A DNA stretch of 64,000 bases, from NCBI GenBank assembly GCA_963784995.1, contig CAWATZ010000003.1:2108001-2172000 (forward strand). Reading direction: 5' to 3'. Origin of the DNA: CAWATZ01 sp963784995 (GTDB lineage Bacteria > Planctomycetota > Planctomycetia > Gemmatales > Gemmataceae). This document shows positions 29,826-39,415 of the stretch, piece by piece. Under the pieces are notes generated by a model that was given only the letters and a program-made list of their open reading frames with translations, was not told the origin of the DNA and made no database searches. A program made the position numbers and the translations under genes. Each line of letters starts with the position of its first letter. Position 1 is the stretch's first letter.

Positions 29826-29892
29826 CCCTGACGAGCCGCCGGGTTTATCCCGGCGGAAAGACCGCCGGGATAAACCCGGCGGCTCGTCAGGG
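29826..29892. repeat. Perfect 31-bp palindrome (CCCTGACGAGCCGCC family)
   Basis: The left arm at 29826-29856 and the right arm at 29862-29892 are exact complements with a 5-base loop (AAAGA). It lies 30 bases after the cupin-like gene. A half copy exists at 522-546. The rest of 29796-30089 shows nothing else. Confidence 0.95.
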
Positions 29893-30089
29893 ACCGTTTC
29901 GGAACGCCCTTTCTACCCGGTTTGCGCAGCCGTCACAACAGGAACGCAAACGCCGGCAATCGACCGCCCCAGAGGCGGATGCGCCTGGTCCGGATTGGCC
30001 CTTTCGTTTACAAGAAAAGTTGATGAGGAAGTCTGCTCGAAGCATGGGGGGTTGTGCTTGCTCACGAAGAAACACCGAGGAGGCCAGTC

Positions 30090-31415
30090 ATGTACCCGTT
30101 CGTCCTGCTCATCGCTCTCCAGGGAGGTACGGAGGTTGCCGCCCAGTTTCCGCCCGCGCAGGGAGTTCCGAACGGGGTCCCTGTGCCATCCGACGTTGTC
30201 CTGATCTGGAACGAGACCACCCTCCTCGCCATCAAGACCGCGGGCACGCCGCCGCCGCAGGCGACCCGAAACCTGGCGATGGTCCACGCGGCGATTTACG
30301 ACGCGGTCAACGCCATCCTGCGCATCGGCACTCCCTACCTGGTGCAGGGTGGCCCGCCGGCCGCGGCGTCTCCAGAGGCAGCAGCGGCCGTGGCGGCGCA
30401 CCGCGTCCTGATGAGCCTTTATCCTCAGCAGATGCCGCTGTTCAACAGCGTACTGAACCAGACTCTGCGCCCCATCCCCGATGGTCCCGCCAAGGCCAAC
30501 GGCGTCACCTGGGGGCAGCAAGTAGCGGAGCGGATGCTGGCCTGGCGAAGCGCCGACGGGGCCGAGCGGCGCGTGACTTACGTCTACGGTCGCTCTGTCG
30601 GTCAGTGGCAGCCAACGCCGCCAGAGTACAAGCCGCCTCTGTTGCCGCAGTGGTCGCAGGTGAGTTGCTTCTGTCTTCGCAATGCCGCACAGTTCCGGCC
30701 CCCGCCGCCGCCGCCCTTGAACAGCGTGGAGTATGCCCGGAGTCTTAACCAGGTCAAGGCGCTGGGCGGCATCCACAGCACCGCACGCACGGCCGAGCAG
30801 ACGGAGATTGCCTGGTTCTGGCTGGACGGCGAAGGCACCAGCACTCCGCCCGGGCACTGGAACCGCATCGCCCAGACCGTCGCCCGTTCCCAGGGCAACA
30901 CGCTGGAGCAGAACGCCCGACTCTTCGCTATGCTCAACCTGGCGCTGGCCGACGCCGGCATCGCCTGCTGGGAGTGCAAATACGGCTACGGCTTCTGGCG
31001 TCCGGTCCATGCGATCTGGTATGCCGACCGCGACAGCAATCCCGAAACGACCGCCGACCTGAGCTGGACGCCGCTGCTGCCCACGCCGCCGTTTCCATCG
31101 TACACCTCGGGTCACAGCACCTTTAGCGGGGCCGCGGCGGCCGTGCTGGCCTGCTTCTTCGGCACCGATGAGGTTCCCTTCTCCTCACAGTCGGAGGCCG
31201 CCCAGCCTGTGACGCGATCGTTCAGCAGGTTCTCGGCCGCCGCCCGGGAGGCGGGCATGAGCCGGATCTACGGCGGCATCCATTACGACTTCGACAATGA
31301 GGAGGGGCTGACCTGTGGGCGGTTGATCGCGGAGTACGTTTGTCGGAATTTCCTGCTGCCGCGGCAACAGACCAGCGGAGGGCCGGCAGCAGCGTTCGCG
31401 GTTCGGAGGCGGTAA
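30090..31415 (+). CDS. Secreted PAP2/vanadium-dependent haloperoxidase-type protein
   Basis: 441 residues from the ATG at 30090, which has GAGGAGG six bases upstream; MYPFVLLIALQGGTEVAAQ is the signal peptide. The helical body has ATRNLAMVHAAIYDAVNAIL typical of bacterial vanadium chloroperoxidase homologues. The vanadate/phosphate pocket is visible as KYGYGFWRP (Lys/Arg), PSYTSGHSTFSGAAAAVL (near residue 339) and SRIYGGIHYDFDNEEG (Arg and His near 396). The protein could be a haloperoxidase or a phosphatase; the sequence alone does not decide. It probably acts in the periplasm or outside. Confidence 0.85.
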   Translation: MYPFVLLIALQGGTEVAAQFPPAQGVPNGVPVPSDVVLIWNETTLLAIKTAGTPPPQATRNLAMVHAAIYDAVNAILRIGTPYLVQGGPPAAASPEAAAAVAAHRVLMSLYPQQMPLFNSVLNQTLRPIPDGPAKANGVTWGQQVAERMLAWRSADGAERRVTYVYGRSVGQWQPTPPEYKPPLLPQWSQVSCFCLRNAAQFRPPPPPPLNSVEYARSLNQVKALGGIHSTARTAEQTEIAWFWLDGEGTSTPPGHWNRIAQTVARSQGNTLEQNARLFAMLNLALADAGIACWECKYGYGFWRPVHAIWYADRDSNPETTADLSWTPLLPTPPFPSYTSGHSTFSGAAAAVLACFFGTDEVPFSSQSEAAQPVTRSFSRFSAAAREAGMSRIYGGIHYDFDNEEGLTCGRLIAEYVCRNFLLPRQQTSGGPAAAFAVRRR

Positions 31416-31458
31416 GAATCCCGGTGGGCCGAGCCTATTACACCGGCAGGAGAGAAGC

Positions 31459-31570
31459 ACACAAGCCCGGAGCGCTAGCGACGGGACCGTCACACAAGCC
31501 CGGAGCGCTAGCGACGGGATCAACCTGCGGCAGAGACGGAGCGTCCCGTCGCTGGCGCTCCGGGCTTGTG
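31459..31570. repeat. Palindromic cluster with one duplicated arm (AAGCCCGGAGCGC family)
   Basis: A 29-base arm CACACAAGCCCGGAGCGCTA GCGACGGGA occurs twice in direct orientation (31459-31487 and 31491-31519) and once inverted (31544-31570, one mismatch). The inverted arm reaches into the 3' end of the antitoxin-like gene at 31520-31810 and supplies its last codons. Confidence 0.9.
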
Positions 31571-31810
31571 TCCCACCTCCTTGCACAGTTCCTCAAGAGA
31601 ACACCCGCCTTTCTCGCTTCGGCGGCGTTCGAGTTCCTCCTCCGAGAACGGACACGGGACATGCTCGGCGAGGGCCCGCTGCAGCCCTCGGTAGCTGTTC
31701 ATGGGCAGGTAGACGCCGATGGCCTCGCCCGCTTCGTTCTTGATAACGAGCGGACAGTCAATCCCTTCGAGCTTGGTATGCAACTCCCCATTCAGATCGG
31801 CGCTGTTCAT
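31520..31810 (-). CDS. Antitoxin-like small protein with palindrome-derived C-terminus
   Basis: 96 residues. The first about 78 residues look like a prevent-host-death/antitoxin-type protein: LVIKNEAGEAIGVYLPMNSY, then CPFSEEELERRRSEKGGCSL EELCKEVG. No toxin gene is next to it. The last residues (HKPGAPATGRSVSAAG) are encoded by one arm of the palindrome at 31459-31570, so the original C-terminus has been replaced or extended. GGGAG lies four bases before the ATG. Nothing is recognised in the gap 31811-32003. Confidence 0.6.
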   Translation of the reverse strand: MNSADLNGELHTKLEGIDCPLVIKNEAGEAIGVYLPMNSYRGLQRALAEHVPCPFSEEELERRRSEKGGCSLEELCKEVGHKPGAPATGRSVSAAG

Positions 31811-32003
31811 GACGCTCCCTCACCCACGGTTACCGGCGACTCCTTAACCATACCGCGGGCGCCGAAAGCTGGCAATCGCGTTTGTGTGTTCGCTCATGCC
31901 TCTTCTCTCCCCACCGGTCCCTGCTGGGTAGCTGGCGTGGACGGTTGAGAGGCATTTCCTGGTTGTGGATCACCGTCCTCTGGTGATGACGACTCGGCAG
32001 AAA

Positions 32004-34439
32004 TCAGCGAAGCAAGACAACACGAAAACCAATGGGGGAGGGAAAGTCCGACGGAGCCCTGGCGTTGCGGGACGCCGCACGGCAGAACCGCGGTGAGGCG
32101 CCGACCGAGCCGCCCCGGATCACGCGGGACGCGCCGGCACCGGCACCCAAGGGGTCGGTCTCTTCCTGGTTCTTGTACTCCCGCTTGGCATCCTGACACC
32201 ACTGCCAGACGGTGCCGTGCATGTCGAATAACTCGAACTTGTTCGGTTTCTTGCTGCCAACGGGAGCCGGCTGCTTTGTCATACCATAATCGTAGACGGC
32301 TACCTCAGCCAGCGTGGCCGGGTCGTCGCCTGAGTAGTAACGGGTTGTTGTGCCAGCGCGACAACTATATTCCCACTCCGCCTCCGTTGGCAAGCGGACT
32401 TTTCCGCCAGCCTTTTTGGAGAGCCATTCACAGAACTTCTGTGCGTCGTTCCAGGACACGTACACAACGGGATGATCGTCCTTTTGCGTGAAGCCTGGAT
32501 CGCGCCAGGTGCGGGTGTCGCCGCGGATCTCGCCATTATCTTCCCACTCGGTCTGGTAGCCAGCCTCGGCAACGAAGCGCTTGAACTGGCCAACGGTGAC
32601 AGTGTACTGGCCCACGTAGAACGCCTTGCTGACATTCACCTTGTGGCGTGGCTTCTCACTGTCAAGCGCATCCTTGTCGCTGTCGGGCGAGCCCATGTGG
32701 AAGGAGCCGGCCGGGATGAGGACCAGCTTCAGTTCCACTCCGCCGCCCAGGTCGATCTTGCGAGAATTGCCGGGGCGGGATTTGCCGTCCGGGGTCATCA
32801 CCAGTGCCAGTTCGCCGAAATGTTCGACCAGCACTTGCCGCTGGACCGTGCCGCCATCCGTGCGGAGCACACCGAAGACGCGGGCCAGCTGCGGTGAGCG
32901 CCTGAGTCCCTTGCTGAACTCGTCAACCACGACGCCGACCTCTGCCGCTGCCAGTTTCAGGTCGAGGTTCTTCTCAAAGGCGCCGGCCAGGGCATAGACG
33001 GGTTCGGTCTTGCTCAGGTGAGTGCCGGTCTTTTCCACAGCCGTGCGGAAGCGCTCGGCGTCTTCCTTGAGCAACTTGTCGAACTGATCGCGCGGCGGAT
33101 AGAGGGCCTTGATGGTGTCGGCCTCTGCTTTGGTGAAGCCGTCGGGGTTCTTCTCGATGTGTTCGCGGACCTGGTCGGCCTTGGCGATCATGCCCTGGTG
33201 ATGGCACGACATGCACGAAACCCCGTTGACCACGGAACGGTCGTCCTGCTTGGGGTCGCTGACGGTGGTGATTGGTCCCTTGTCGATGCGCTTGCCTGCA
33301 CCGTCGATCAGGAAATAGGCCTGCAAGCCATTGGGCAAGTTGAAGATGATCTCTCCGCCGTCGTGCTTGAAGAAGCTGTCGGTGTTGCCTGGCCCGAGGG
33401 GATACTGGAACAGGTTCTGCCGGCCGGTGTTGCCGGCAAAATCGTAGCTCTTCCAGTAAGCGCCGTAGGGCGACTCATGGCGTTCGATCAGCCGATTGTT
33501 GCGCGAGACGCCGGAGGCATTGAAGCCCGCCCGTGCCACCTTCTCGGTACGCAGGTTCTCGGCCACGTCCACGCGGAGTTGCTTCTCCAGTTCGAGGTCG
33601 GTCTTCGGCAGATCGAGGACCTCGTGGTAAAGCGGCGGCCGAGAGGCGGCAAAGACGAACCAGTCGGCGCGAACGTGGGGCAGCGGACTCCGGCACAGTT
33701 GCGTACAGCCCCGGGCCGCCTCGGTCTGGTAAGTGATGCCGTAGGGGTTGGCGGCCAGGATGCGGTCCCAGGTGCTCTCCTTCCAGCCGTAGTCGCGCAG
33801 GTCGATGCGGAAGATGGTCCGGGCTGGATCGATCGGCTCGGGCGCCTTGACGGTTCGCCCCCACGACAGGCTGTTGATCAGCTTGGACAGGCCGACCCGG
33901 TAGCTGAGCAACTCCTCCTCGGAGAGGCCTGCGTTGTACAGATGGGTGATGGTGAAGTAGCGCAGGAAGCGGCGCTGGCGTTCGTTGGCCTTGAGCAGGT
34001 TGCCGTGGATGTGCTCCAGGATCTGCGGATTGGAGATGAACTCACGGACCGCGACCCGGGGATTGAAGTCGGGAGCGCCGGCGGCGATCCATTGCTGGAT
34101 GACGGCGAGGTCGTCCTTGCTGGGCCGGTCCTTGATCGGCTTGCCGTTGAGGTCCTCGTCCGGCGGCATCTCGTCGCTGCTCGTGCGCTTGAACAGACGC
34201 GAGCCCCTGGGATTGTTCGGAGCAACCTTGCGGCCGGCAATCAACCGGTCGCGGTTGAGGACGAAGTTGAAGCCGCCCTCGTTGGCGCCGTCCTTGCCGT
34301 GGCAGGCGTAGCAGTGTTTTTCCAGGATGGCCCTGGCCTTGCGGGCCAGATCGTTGTCGCCCTGGCACAGCGCTCGTCCAGGACAAACGGCCAGCAGAGC
34401 GCAAAGGCAAAGCACGAGACGAACCACGGGGAGATTCAT
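32004..34439 (-). CDS. Secreted cytochrome c - formylglycine-generating-enzyme-like fusion
   Basis: 811 residues with signal peptide VVRLVLCLCALLAVCPGRAL. Residues about 30-130 are a planctomycete cytochrome c-type domain with the haem site CYACHGKDG near residue 43 and a possible Met ligand in MPPDEDLNG. The central part (about 130-470) has no named domain but carries a second haem-type site CMSCHHQG near 405. Residues about 570-811 are an FGE-sulfatase/SUMF1-type domain: LVLIPAGSFHMGSPDSDKDA, GQYTVTVGQFKRFV, VVYVSWNDAQKFCEWLSKK, RLPTEAEWEYSCRAG and a final SRVIRGGSVG ... IGFRVVL. Catalytic cysteines of true FGE are not evident, so it is probably a binding or structural version. AGGAG lies upstream of the ATG. 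Confidence 0.88.
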   Translation of the reverse strand: MNLPVVRLVLCLCALLAVCPGRALCQGDNDLARKARAILEKHCYACHGKDGANEGGFNFVLNRDRLIAGRKVAPNNPRGSRLFKRTSSDEMPPDEDLNGKPIKDRPSKDDLAVIQQWIAAGAPDFNPRVAVREFISNPQILEHIHGNLLKANERQRRFLRYFTITHLYNAGLSEEELLSYRVGLSKLINSLSWGRTVKAPEPIDPARTIFRIDLRDYGWKESTWDRILAANPYGITYQTEAARGCTQLCRSPLPHVRADWFVFAASRPPLYHEVLDLPKTDLELEKQLRVDVAENLRTEKVARAGFNASGVSRNNRLIERHESPYGAYWKSYDFAGNTGRQNLFQYPLGPGNTDSFFKHDGGEIIFNLPNGLQAYFLIDGAGKRIDKGPITTVSDPKQDDRSVVNGVSCMSCHHQGMIAKADQVREHIEKNPDGFTKAEADTIKALYPPRDQFDKLLKEDAERFRTAVEKTGTHLSKTEPVYALAGAFEKNLDLKLAAAEVGVVVDEFSKGLRRSPQLARVFGVLRTDGGTVQRQVLVEHFGELALVMTPDGKSRPGNSRKIDLGGGVELKLVLIPAGSFHMGSPDSDKDALDSEKPRHKVNVSKAFYVGQYTVTVGQFKRFVAEAGYQTEWEDNGEIRGDTRTWRDPGFTQKDDHPVVYVSWNDAQKFCEWLSKKAGGKVRLPTEAEWEYSCRAGTTTRYYSGDDPATLAEVAVYDYGMTKQPAPVGSKKPNKFELFDMHGTVWQWCQDAKREYKNQEETDPLGAGAGASRVIRGGSVGASPRFCRAASRNARAPSDFPSPIGFRVVLLR

Positions 34440-34544
34440 CGGACCTGCTCCTGCTCGGGATCATTGGGGTTTCCCACGCGCATTCAGGATAAACGAATGC
34501 CGGACCACGTGCAAGCATGCCGCTTCCGCGCAGCAGATTTCGGC

Positions 34545-37500
34545 TCACCCCGCCGACCGCCTCGGCGGCGTCGGTCGGTCGCTCTCGCTCGGCTTGTACG
34601 GGATGCCCTTCTCCATCCACTCCGGCTTGGCCGCACCCTTCAGGTGGTGGTCGAAGAACTGCTGCATCCGCAGCGTGTAGTCCTTCTGGTTCGCCTTCTT
34701 GCGCAGCCCGTGTGGCTCGCCGACGTAATTGAACAGGTAACACTCCTTGTTCAGCCGGCGCAGGGCCAGGTAATACTCGATGCCCTGATACCACGGCACC
34801 GCGTCGTCCTGGTCGTTGTGCAGCATCAAGAGCGGCGTCTGCACGCGGTCGGCCATGAAGATCGGCGAGTTCTCGATGAACTTCTGCGGCGCTTGCCAGA
34901 GCGTCGCTCCAATCCGGCTCTGGGTCCGCTCATACTGGAACTGCCGCGGCAGGCCGGTGCCCCAGCGGATGCCGTCGTAAGCGCTGACCATGTTGGACAC
35001 CGGTGCCCCGGCCGCGGCGGCCTTGAACCGCGTCGTCTGGGTGATCAGATAGGCGATCTGATAGCCGCCCCAGGAGTGCCCCTGAATGCCGATGGCCTTC
35101 TCGTCCACGTATCCCTTGCCGGCCACCGCTTCGATGCCCGGCAGCACGCACTTCAACGCACTCTGGCCCGGCGATCCGACCGTGTAGACGATGTCGGGCA
35201 TGAATACCAGGTAGCCGTTGCTAGCGTAGTAGGTCGGATTGATCGAAGTGCCGGCTGACGGCGCCACAAAGCGGTGCAAGTTCCGCGACAGCCGTTCGTA
35301 TACGTACACGATCATCGGATACTTCCGGTGCGGATCGAAGTTCTCCGGCTTGATCAGCATGCCGCTCAACTCGACGCCATCCAGGTTCTTGTAGCGCACC
35401 AGCTCCGCCTTGCCCCAGAGGAATTCGTTCTTCTTCGGGTTGGCGTTGGTGACGCGCTTGAACTCGCGGAAGTCGGCCCCGGTCACGAAGTAGTCGGGGT
35501 AGTCGTGGAACGTCGAGATCGTCAGCAGGCAAGTGTCCGAATCCCGCGCTTTGACGGGAGTCCCGTAAGCGCGGGCGCCCATTACCAGCAGCGTCGGCTC
35601 GCCGGCTCCCGGTTCGAGGCGGTAGAAGCCCTCATCGTGCGTGGACTCGTTGACGGCCTTCAGCAGCAGCGGTTTGGACAGGTCGGTGCCGTGCTGTGGC
35701 TCCTCTGTCCCCGGCGGCGTGGGCAGACCGCGGAAGCCTTCACGGATCGGACGCAGCTGGGTTCGCGTCTTGCGACCAAAGCCGGCCGTCAGCATCCGGG
35801 CGGCGCTGCCGTCCACGGCGACCTTCCAGACGTCGTAGCGATCATCGAGCAGGACGTGCTTGCCATCGCGAGTCCAGCCGCCGAAACCATAGGCCGGCGC
35901 CTCACTCGGCTGGTCCCAGTCCTCGACGACGAACTTGACCGGCAGCTTTTCCGTCAGGTTGATGGGCTTGCCGGCAACGGCTCTGGCACACCAGTGCTTG
36001 CCGTCGAACCAGACCAGGTGCTTACCGTCCGGAGCCAGGTTGGGCCGCCACTGTGACGCTTGCAGCAACGGCTTCCTGTCGCCGGTACGGAGGTTGACCA
36101 GCTCGTAATCGCTCAGGTCCGGCCCATAGCCGGTCAGCTTGCGGTAGGGTCGATTGTCGATACCGAGGGCCCAGTCGCCGGCTGACGGTGGGACCACCTC
36201 CACGTTCTCGTCGGAAAGGTGGCGGAACAGCTTGTCCTTGACGTGATAGACCGCCCGGTAGCTGCGGTTGGCGCCAGCAGCGCCGCGGGCCTTCTGCATT
36301 GGCTGGATCAGCTCGTCCTTCCAGTGCCACAGCTCGAAGACCGGCTTCTCGTCGCTGGTCCGGGCCGGCGATGGCGGAGCGGCCGGCTCCTTTTTCTCCT
36401 CCTTCTCGGGGGCCGTGGAGAGGTAGAGCCGGGTGCCGTCCGCCGAGAAGCTGACGGTGCCGCGCTCGCTGATCGTCCAGCCGGCGCGGATACCAGGCGG
36501 CGTCAGCGTCAGCAGGTCGGTGGCCGGTGCCGGGCGCGGTTTCGTTTCCTTGCCCTCGGCGACAGGGCGAGTGACCGCGTGCCGGTCCCAGTGGTGCAGC
36601 TTGGACTTCGGCTTCTCGCCCGCCGTGGTCTCCTTGCTGCTGAAGAAGACCAGCTGCGACTGTTTCTCGTCCCAGGTCAGCCGGGAATACTTCCCCTTGC
36701 CGGAATACAGGGCCGTTACCTCGCCGCCGGGCAGTTCCGTGACGGCGGAGACGCCGTTGGTCTCCTCCTTCTTCGAGGACACCGCGAAGACGAGCGTCTT
36801 GCCATCGCGGGTGAGGCTGTACTCAGACACCTCTTCCAGAGTGCGCTCCGAGCCGTCGGCCAGGTTGCGGAGGACCAGATCGGTCCCATAAGTCCGCGGC
36901 GGCGTGGGGGCCGGCGTCTTGTCGTCCTTCTTTTCCGCGGGCTTCTCTTCTTTCATTGGCTCGGTCTTGTCGGTGAGCTTCGCTTGTCGCCGGTAGACGA
37001 GCAGGCCGCCGCCCTCGCCGACGACCGAGAAGCTGCTGGCCCGCTCGATCCTGGCCGTGATCTTGCCGGTGGCCAGGTCCATGACGGCGACGACCGGCCG
37101 CGGCATCTGGTCGGCCCCCTTCTTGTCCGCGCGGGCCTTGTCAATCTCGGCCCTGGTCGGGATCAGCGCGAAGACGATCGCCTTGCTGTCCGGCGTGAAC
37201 TGGTGGGCCGCTCCGGCCAGTGGGCTAACACCTGGCCCCTGGGCGCCAGGCAGCATCGGACCGCCGGCGCCCGGCCGACGGCGCTGGTCCTCCTCGGATT
37301 CCTCCGCTGCGGCTGCGCCCCTCGTCTGGCCCGCGCCCGGTCCGCTAACACCAGCTCGGCCCCGTGGGAGACGGTGTTCGCTGCCGGTCGAGAGATTGCG
37401 GACGACGAACTCGCCATCGGCATCGGACGGCATGAGGTTGTAAGCGAGGTAACGGCCATCACGCGACAGGGTCGCTGTCTGGACTGACTTCCAGCCGTCG

Positions 37501-37649
37501 TAGTCTTCATGGGTCAGGGGCCGTTTGCGCGGGCCGGCCGGTTCCGCCGAAACCAGCCCGGCAAAGAGGACCGTGGTGAGCAGCAACACACAACGCAGGG
37601 CGTGCCGGGTCAATGACCGCAGAGGAAGCGGGCTTCGCAGGTGCGACAT
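34545..37649 (-). CDS. Secreted S9-family prolyl oligopeptidase-like peptidase
   Basis: 1,034 residues with signal peptide (RCVLLLTTVLFAGLVSAEPA). The N-terminal two thirds is a beta-propeller with PD40-like blades (ATLSRDGRYLAYNLM, FTPDSKAIVFAL, FSADGTRLYLS, LAPDGKHLVWFDG) broken by Lys/Glu/Pro-rich insertions. The C-terminal alpha/beta-hydrolase has KYPMIVYVYERLS, nucleophile GIQGHSWGGYQIAYL near residue 858, Asp in HNDQDDAVPW near 943 and His in GEPHGLRKK near 979, so the catalytic triad is complete. It probably degrades peptides outside the cytoplasm. GGGAG lies six bases upstream of the ATG. Confidence 0.92.
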   Translation of the reverse strand: MSHLRSPLPLRSLTRHALRCVLLLTTVLFAGLVSAEPAGPRKRPLTHEDYDGWKSVQTATLSRDGRYLAYNLMPSDADGEFVVRNLSTGSEHRLPRGRAGVSGPGAGQTRGAAAAEESEEDQRRRPGAGGPMLPGAQGPGVSPLAGAAHQFTPDSKAIVFALIPTRAEIDKARADKKGADQMPRPVVAVMDLATGKITARIERASSFSVVGEGGGLLVYRRQAKLTDKTEPMKEEKPAEKKDDKTPAPTPPRTYGTDLVLRNLADGSERTLEEVSEYSLTRDGKTLVFAVSSKKEETNGVSAVTELPGGEVTALYSGKGKYSRLTWDEKQSQLVFFSSKETTAGEKPKSKLHHWDRHAVTRPVAEGKETKPRPAPATDLLTLTPPGIRAGWTISERGTVSFSADGTRLYLSTAPEKEEKKEPAAPPSPARTSDEKPVFELWHWKDELIQPMQKARGAAGANRSYRAVYHVKDKLFRHLSDENVEVVPPSAGDWALGIDNRPYRKLTGYGPDLSDYELVNLRTGDRKPLLQASQWRPNLAPDGKHLVWFDGKHWCARAVAGKPINLTEKLPVKFVVEDWDQPSEAPAYGFGGWTRDGKHVLLDDRYDVWKVAVDGSAARMLTAGFGRKTRTQLRPIREGFRGLPTPPGTEEPQHGTDLSKPLLLKAVNESTHDEGFYRLEPGAGEPTLLVMGARAYGTPVKARDSDTCLLTISTFHDYPDYFVTGADFREFKRVTNANPKKNEFLWGKAELVRYKNLDGVELSGMLIKPENFDPHRKYPMIVYVYERLSRNLHRFVAPSAGTSINPTYYASNGYLVFMPDIVYTVGSPGQSALKCVLPGIEAVAGKGYVDEKAIGIQGHSWGGYQIAYLITQTTRFKAAAAGAPVSNMVSAYDGIRWGTGLPRQFQYERTQSRIGATLWQAPQKFIENSPIFMADRVQTPLLMLHNDQDDAVPWYQGIEYYLALRRLNKECYLFNYVGEPHGLRKKANQKDYTLRMQQFFDHHLKGAAKPEWMEKGIPYKPSESDRPTPPRRSAG

Positions 37650-37750
37650 CTTCGACTCCCAGAATCAACGAGGTGAAAACAGTACGTCCCACCAGCGTAA
37701 CCGACCCGCCGCGGCGATTCCAGGATCTTCCTAGTTTTTTCATTGGCTGC

Positions 37751-37829
37751 CGAGCCGCGCACGCAGCGCAGCGGAGTAAGCGGTCGTGTCGGAGGGCCGC
37801 TTACTCCGCTGCGCTGCGTGCGCGGCTCG
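37751..37829. repeat. Perfect 33-bp palindrome (CGAGCCGCGCACGCAGCGC family), copy 1
   Basis: The left arm at 37751-37783 and right arm at 37797-37829 are exact complements with a 13-base loop. It lies between the FtsX-type permease stop (37839) and the peptidase start (37649). A second copy is at 40657-40738. Confidence 0.95.
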
Positions 37830-37838
37830 AACACGTTT

Positions 37839-39383
37839 TCAGCCCGCGCTGAGGCACTCGATCGGCGACGCCCGCCGGGCCCCGCGCGTGGCCACGAAGA
37901 TGCTGCCCACGTACAGCAGGCCCGATCCGACCACGATTCCCGCCAGGAATAGCGGCGGCACCGCGAATGCCAGGGCGGTTCGCAGCGCTTCCCGCGCGAG
38001 CCAGTTCTCGACCAGCACGCCCAGCTCCCAGCCGGCCAGCAATCCCAGGACCACGCCCAGCCCCCAGACCAGGCCCGCCTCGATCAGGAAGATCAGGTTG
38101 AGCAGGCCGTCCGAAAGGCCCATCGCTTTGAGCATGCCGACCTCGGCCACCTTCTGCTGGGCCCGCAGGCCCTGAATCACGTACAGGTTCCATGCGGCCA
38201 GCAGCGCCGCCGCCAGCACCAGCGGACTGAGGTACGCCAGAGCGGCATTGGTGTTCGCTCTGATGCGGCGGATCTGGTCCAGGCGATCGTCCTCCATCTG
38301 GTAACCAAGCCGTCGCGCCGCTGACCCGGCCGCCGGGAGATCGTCCGGAGCACTCAGGTAAAGCGCGATGCGGTCAAAGCCCTCCGTCGCCGCCGGCTTC
38401 TGGTCCGTGACCAGGCCCAGCGGCTCCGGCACGTCAAACCCGGGAGCGGCCGAGCCCTTGCCCGCCTCCTTGAGCCGGCGCCCGACGTTCTCCAGGTAAA
38501 CGTGCCAGCGGCCCAGCTCGGGTGCCTCGTCACCGGGCCGAACCTCGGCTTTCCAGCGGAACAGCCAGACCTTGCCCGTTCCGTGCGCCCGAGTGCTGAC
38601 CCACTCCAGGGACTCGCTCTCCAGGTACTTCGCCACGGAAGGAACGGCTGCCGGCAGGTCCTCGATTGTCGCCCAGGAAGCCGCGAGGGGACCACTGCGG
38701 ACCTCCGCTGCTTTGGGGTTGCCGCTTTGCTTGCGGACCTGCTCCCAGATCGCTTCCGTCAGGACGTAGGAGCAGCGGCCCGGGAAAAACTCCCGATCCA
38801 GAACTCCCAGGACGCGCACCGGCTGCCGCTTGCCGGTCACGGCGCGGACCACCAGACGCTCCGGAACTTGCTCCTCCTGGACCTTCAGCCGGTCCAGCAT
38901 CGAGCGCGTGAGGATCACTCCTTCCTCGCCCGGAGAGGGGACCGTGTTGGCGAGCCAGGATTGGGCGTCGGGGAAACTTCGCAGTAACGGATCGTCGGGA
39001 GACAGCGTCCGACCCGGGATGGCGGGAGCCGACTCTTGCCCGGGGATGAACCAGTCCTGCTCCAGCAAGTGGTAGCCGGCACAGCCGGTCAGATGGTCCG
39101 GGCTCGACAGGCTTTGCCGCACTTTCGCCGCCAGCTGGTCCCTTGCGGCGGGGGTGATGGTTTGACCTCGGGCCGGCCGAACCCAGAGGCACGAGGCCAG
39201 CGGATCATGCCGGAATTGCTCCAGCTGCCGTCGGCCGGTCCCCAGGATCAGCCCGTAGACGAGGACAGTGAAGGCCACCAGGGCCACCAGGGTCAGGAGA
39301 TTGACCAGGGTGACGTGCAGCGAACGCCAGCGACCAGACAGGTCGATGACGGCGAACCACAAGGCGAAGGACAGACGCTGCAT
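37839..39383 (-). CDS. FtsX/MacB-type ABC transporter permease
   Basis: 514 residues from the ATG at 39383 (MQRLSFALWFAVIDLSG). One N-terminal membrane helix (LVNLLTLVALVAFTVLVYGL) is followed by about 330 exported residues, then three C-terminal helices (SPLVLAAALLAAWNLYVI, LIFLIEAGLVWGLGVVLGLL, PPLFLAGIVVGSGLLYVG). This 1+3 topology and the cytoplasmic KVAEVGMLKAMGLSDGLL signature define the FtsX-like permease family. It needs a LolD/MacB-type ATPase. The nearest one is the ABC ATPase at 44855-45676 on the same strand, 5.5 kb upstream, so they may be partners (inference). It starts 32 bases after the SGNH-like gene. Confidence 0.82.
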   Translation of the reverse strand: MQRLSFALWFAVIDLSGRWRSLHVTLVNLLTLVALVAFTVLVYGLILGTGRRQLEQFRHDPLASCLWVRPARGQTITPAARDQLAAKVRQSLSSPDHLTGCAGYHLLEQDWFIPGQESAPAIPGRTLSPDDPLLRSFPDAQSWLANTVPSPGEEGVILTRSMLDRLKVQEEQVPERLVVRAVTGKRQPVRVLGVLDREFFPGRCSYVLTEAIWEQVRKQSGNPKAAEVRSGPLAASWATIEDLPAAVPSVAKYLESESLEWVSTRAHGTGKVWLFRWKAEVRPGDEAPELGRWHVYLENVGRRLKEAGKGSAAPGFDVPEPLGLVTDQKPAATEGFDRIALYLSAPDDLPAAGSAARRLGYQMEDDRLDQIRRIRANTNAALAYLSPLVLAAALLAAWNLYVIQGLRAQQKVAEVGMLKAMGLSDGLLNLIFLIEAGLVWGLGVVLGLLAGWELGVLVENWLAREALRTALAFAVPPLFLAGIVVGSGLLYVGSIFVATRGARRASPIECLSAG

Positions 39384-39415
39384 GTGCGGGGTGCTCGTTC
39401 GGGGTTGCTGGCGAT

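Noticed and set aside
29826..29892. Long palindromes taken as ordinary intrinsic terminators
   Set aside because: Most lack a T-run, are much longer than needed, occur as families, and two lie inside reading frames.
33018..35258. Plus-strand frame of 746 codons across the cytochrome/FGE and peptidase genes
   Set aside because: It crosses the boundary of two well-supported minus-strand genes and has no recognisable domain.
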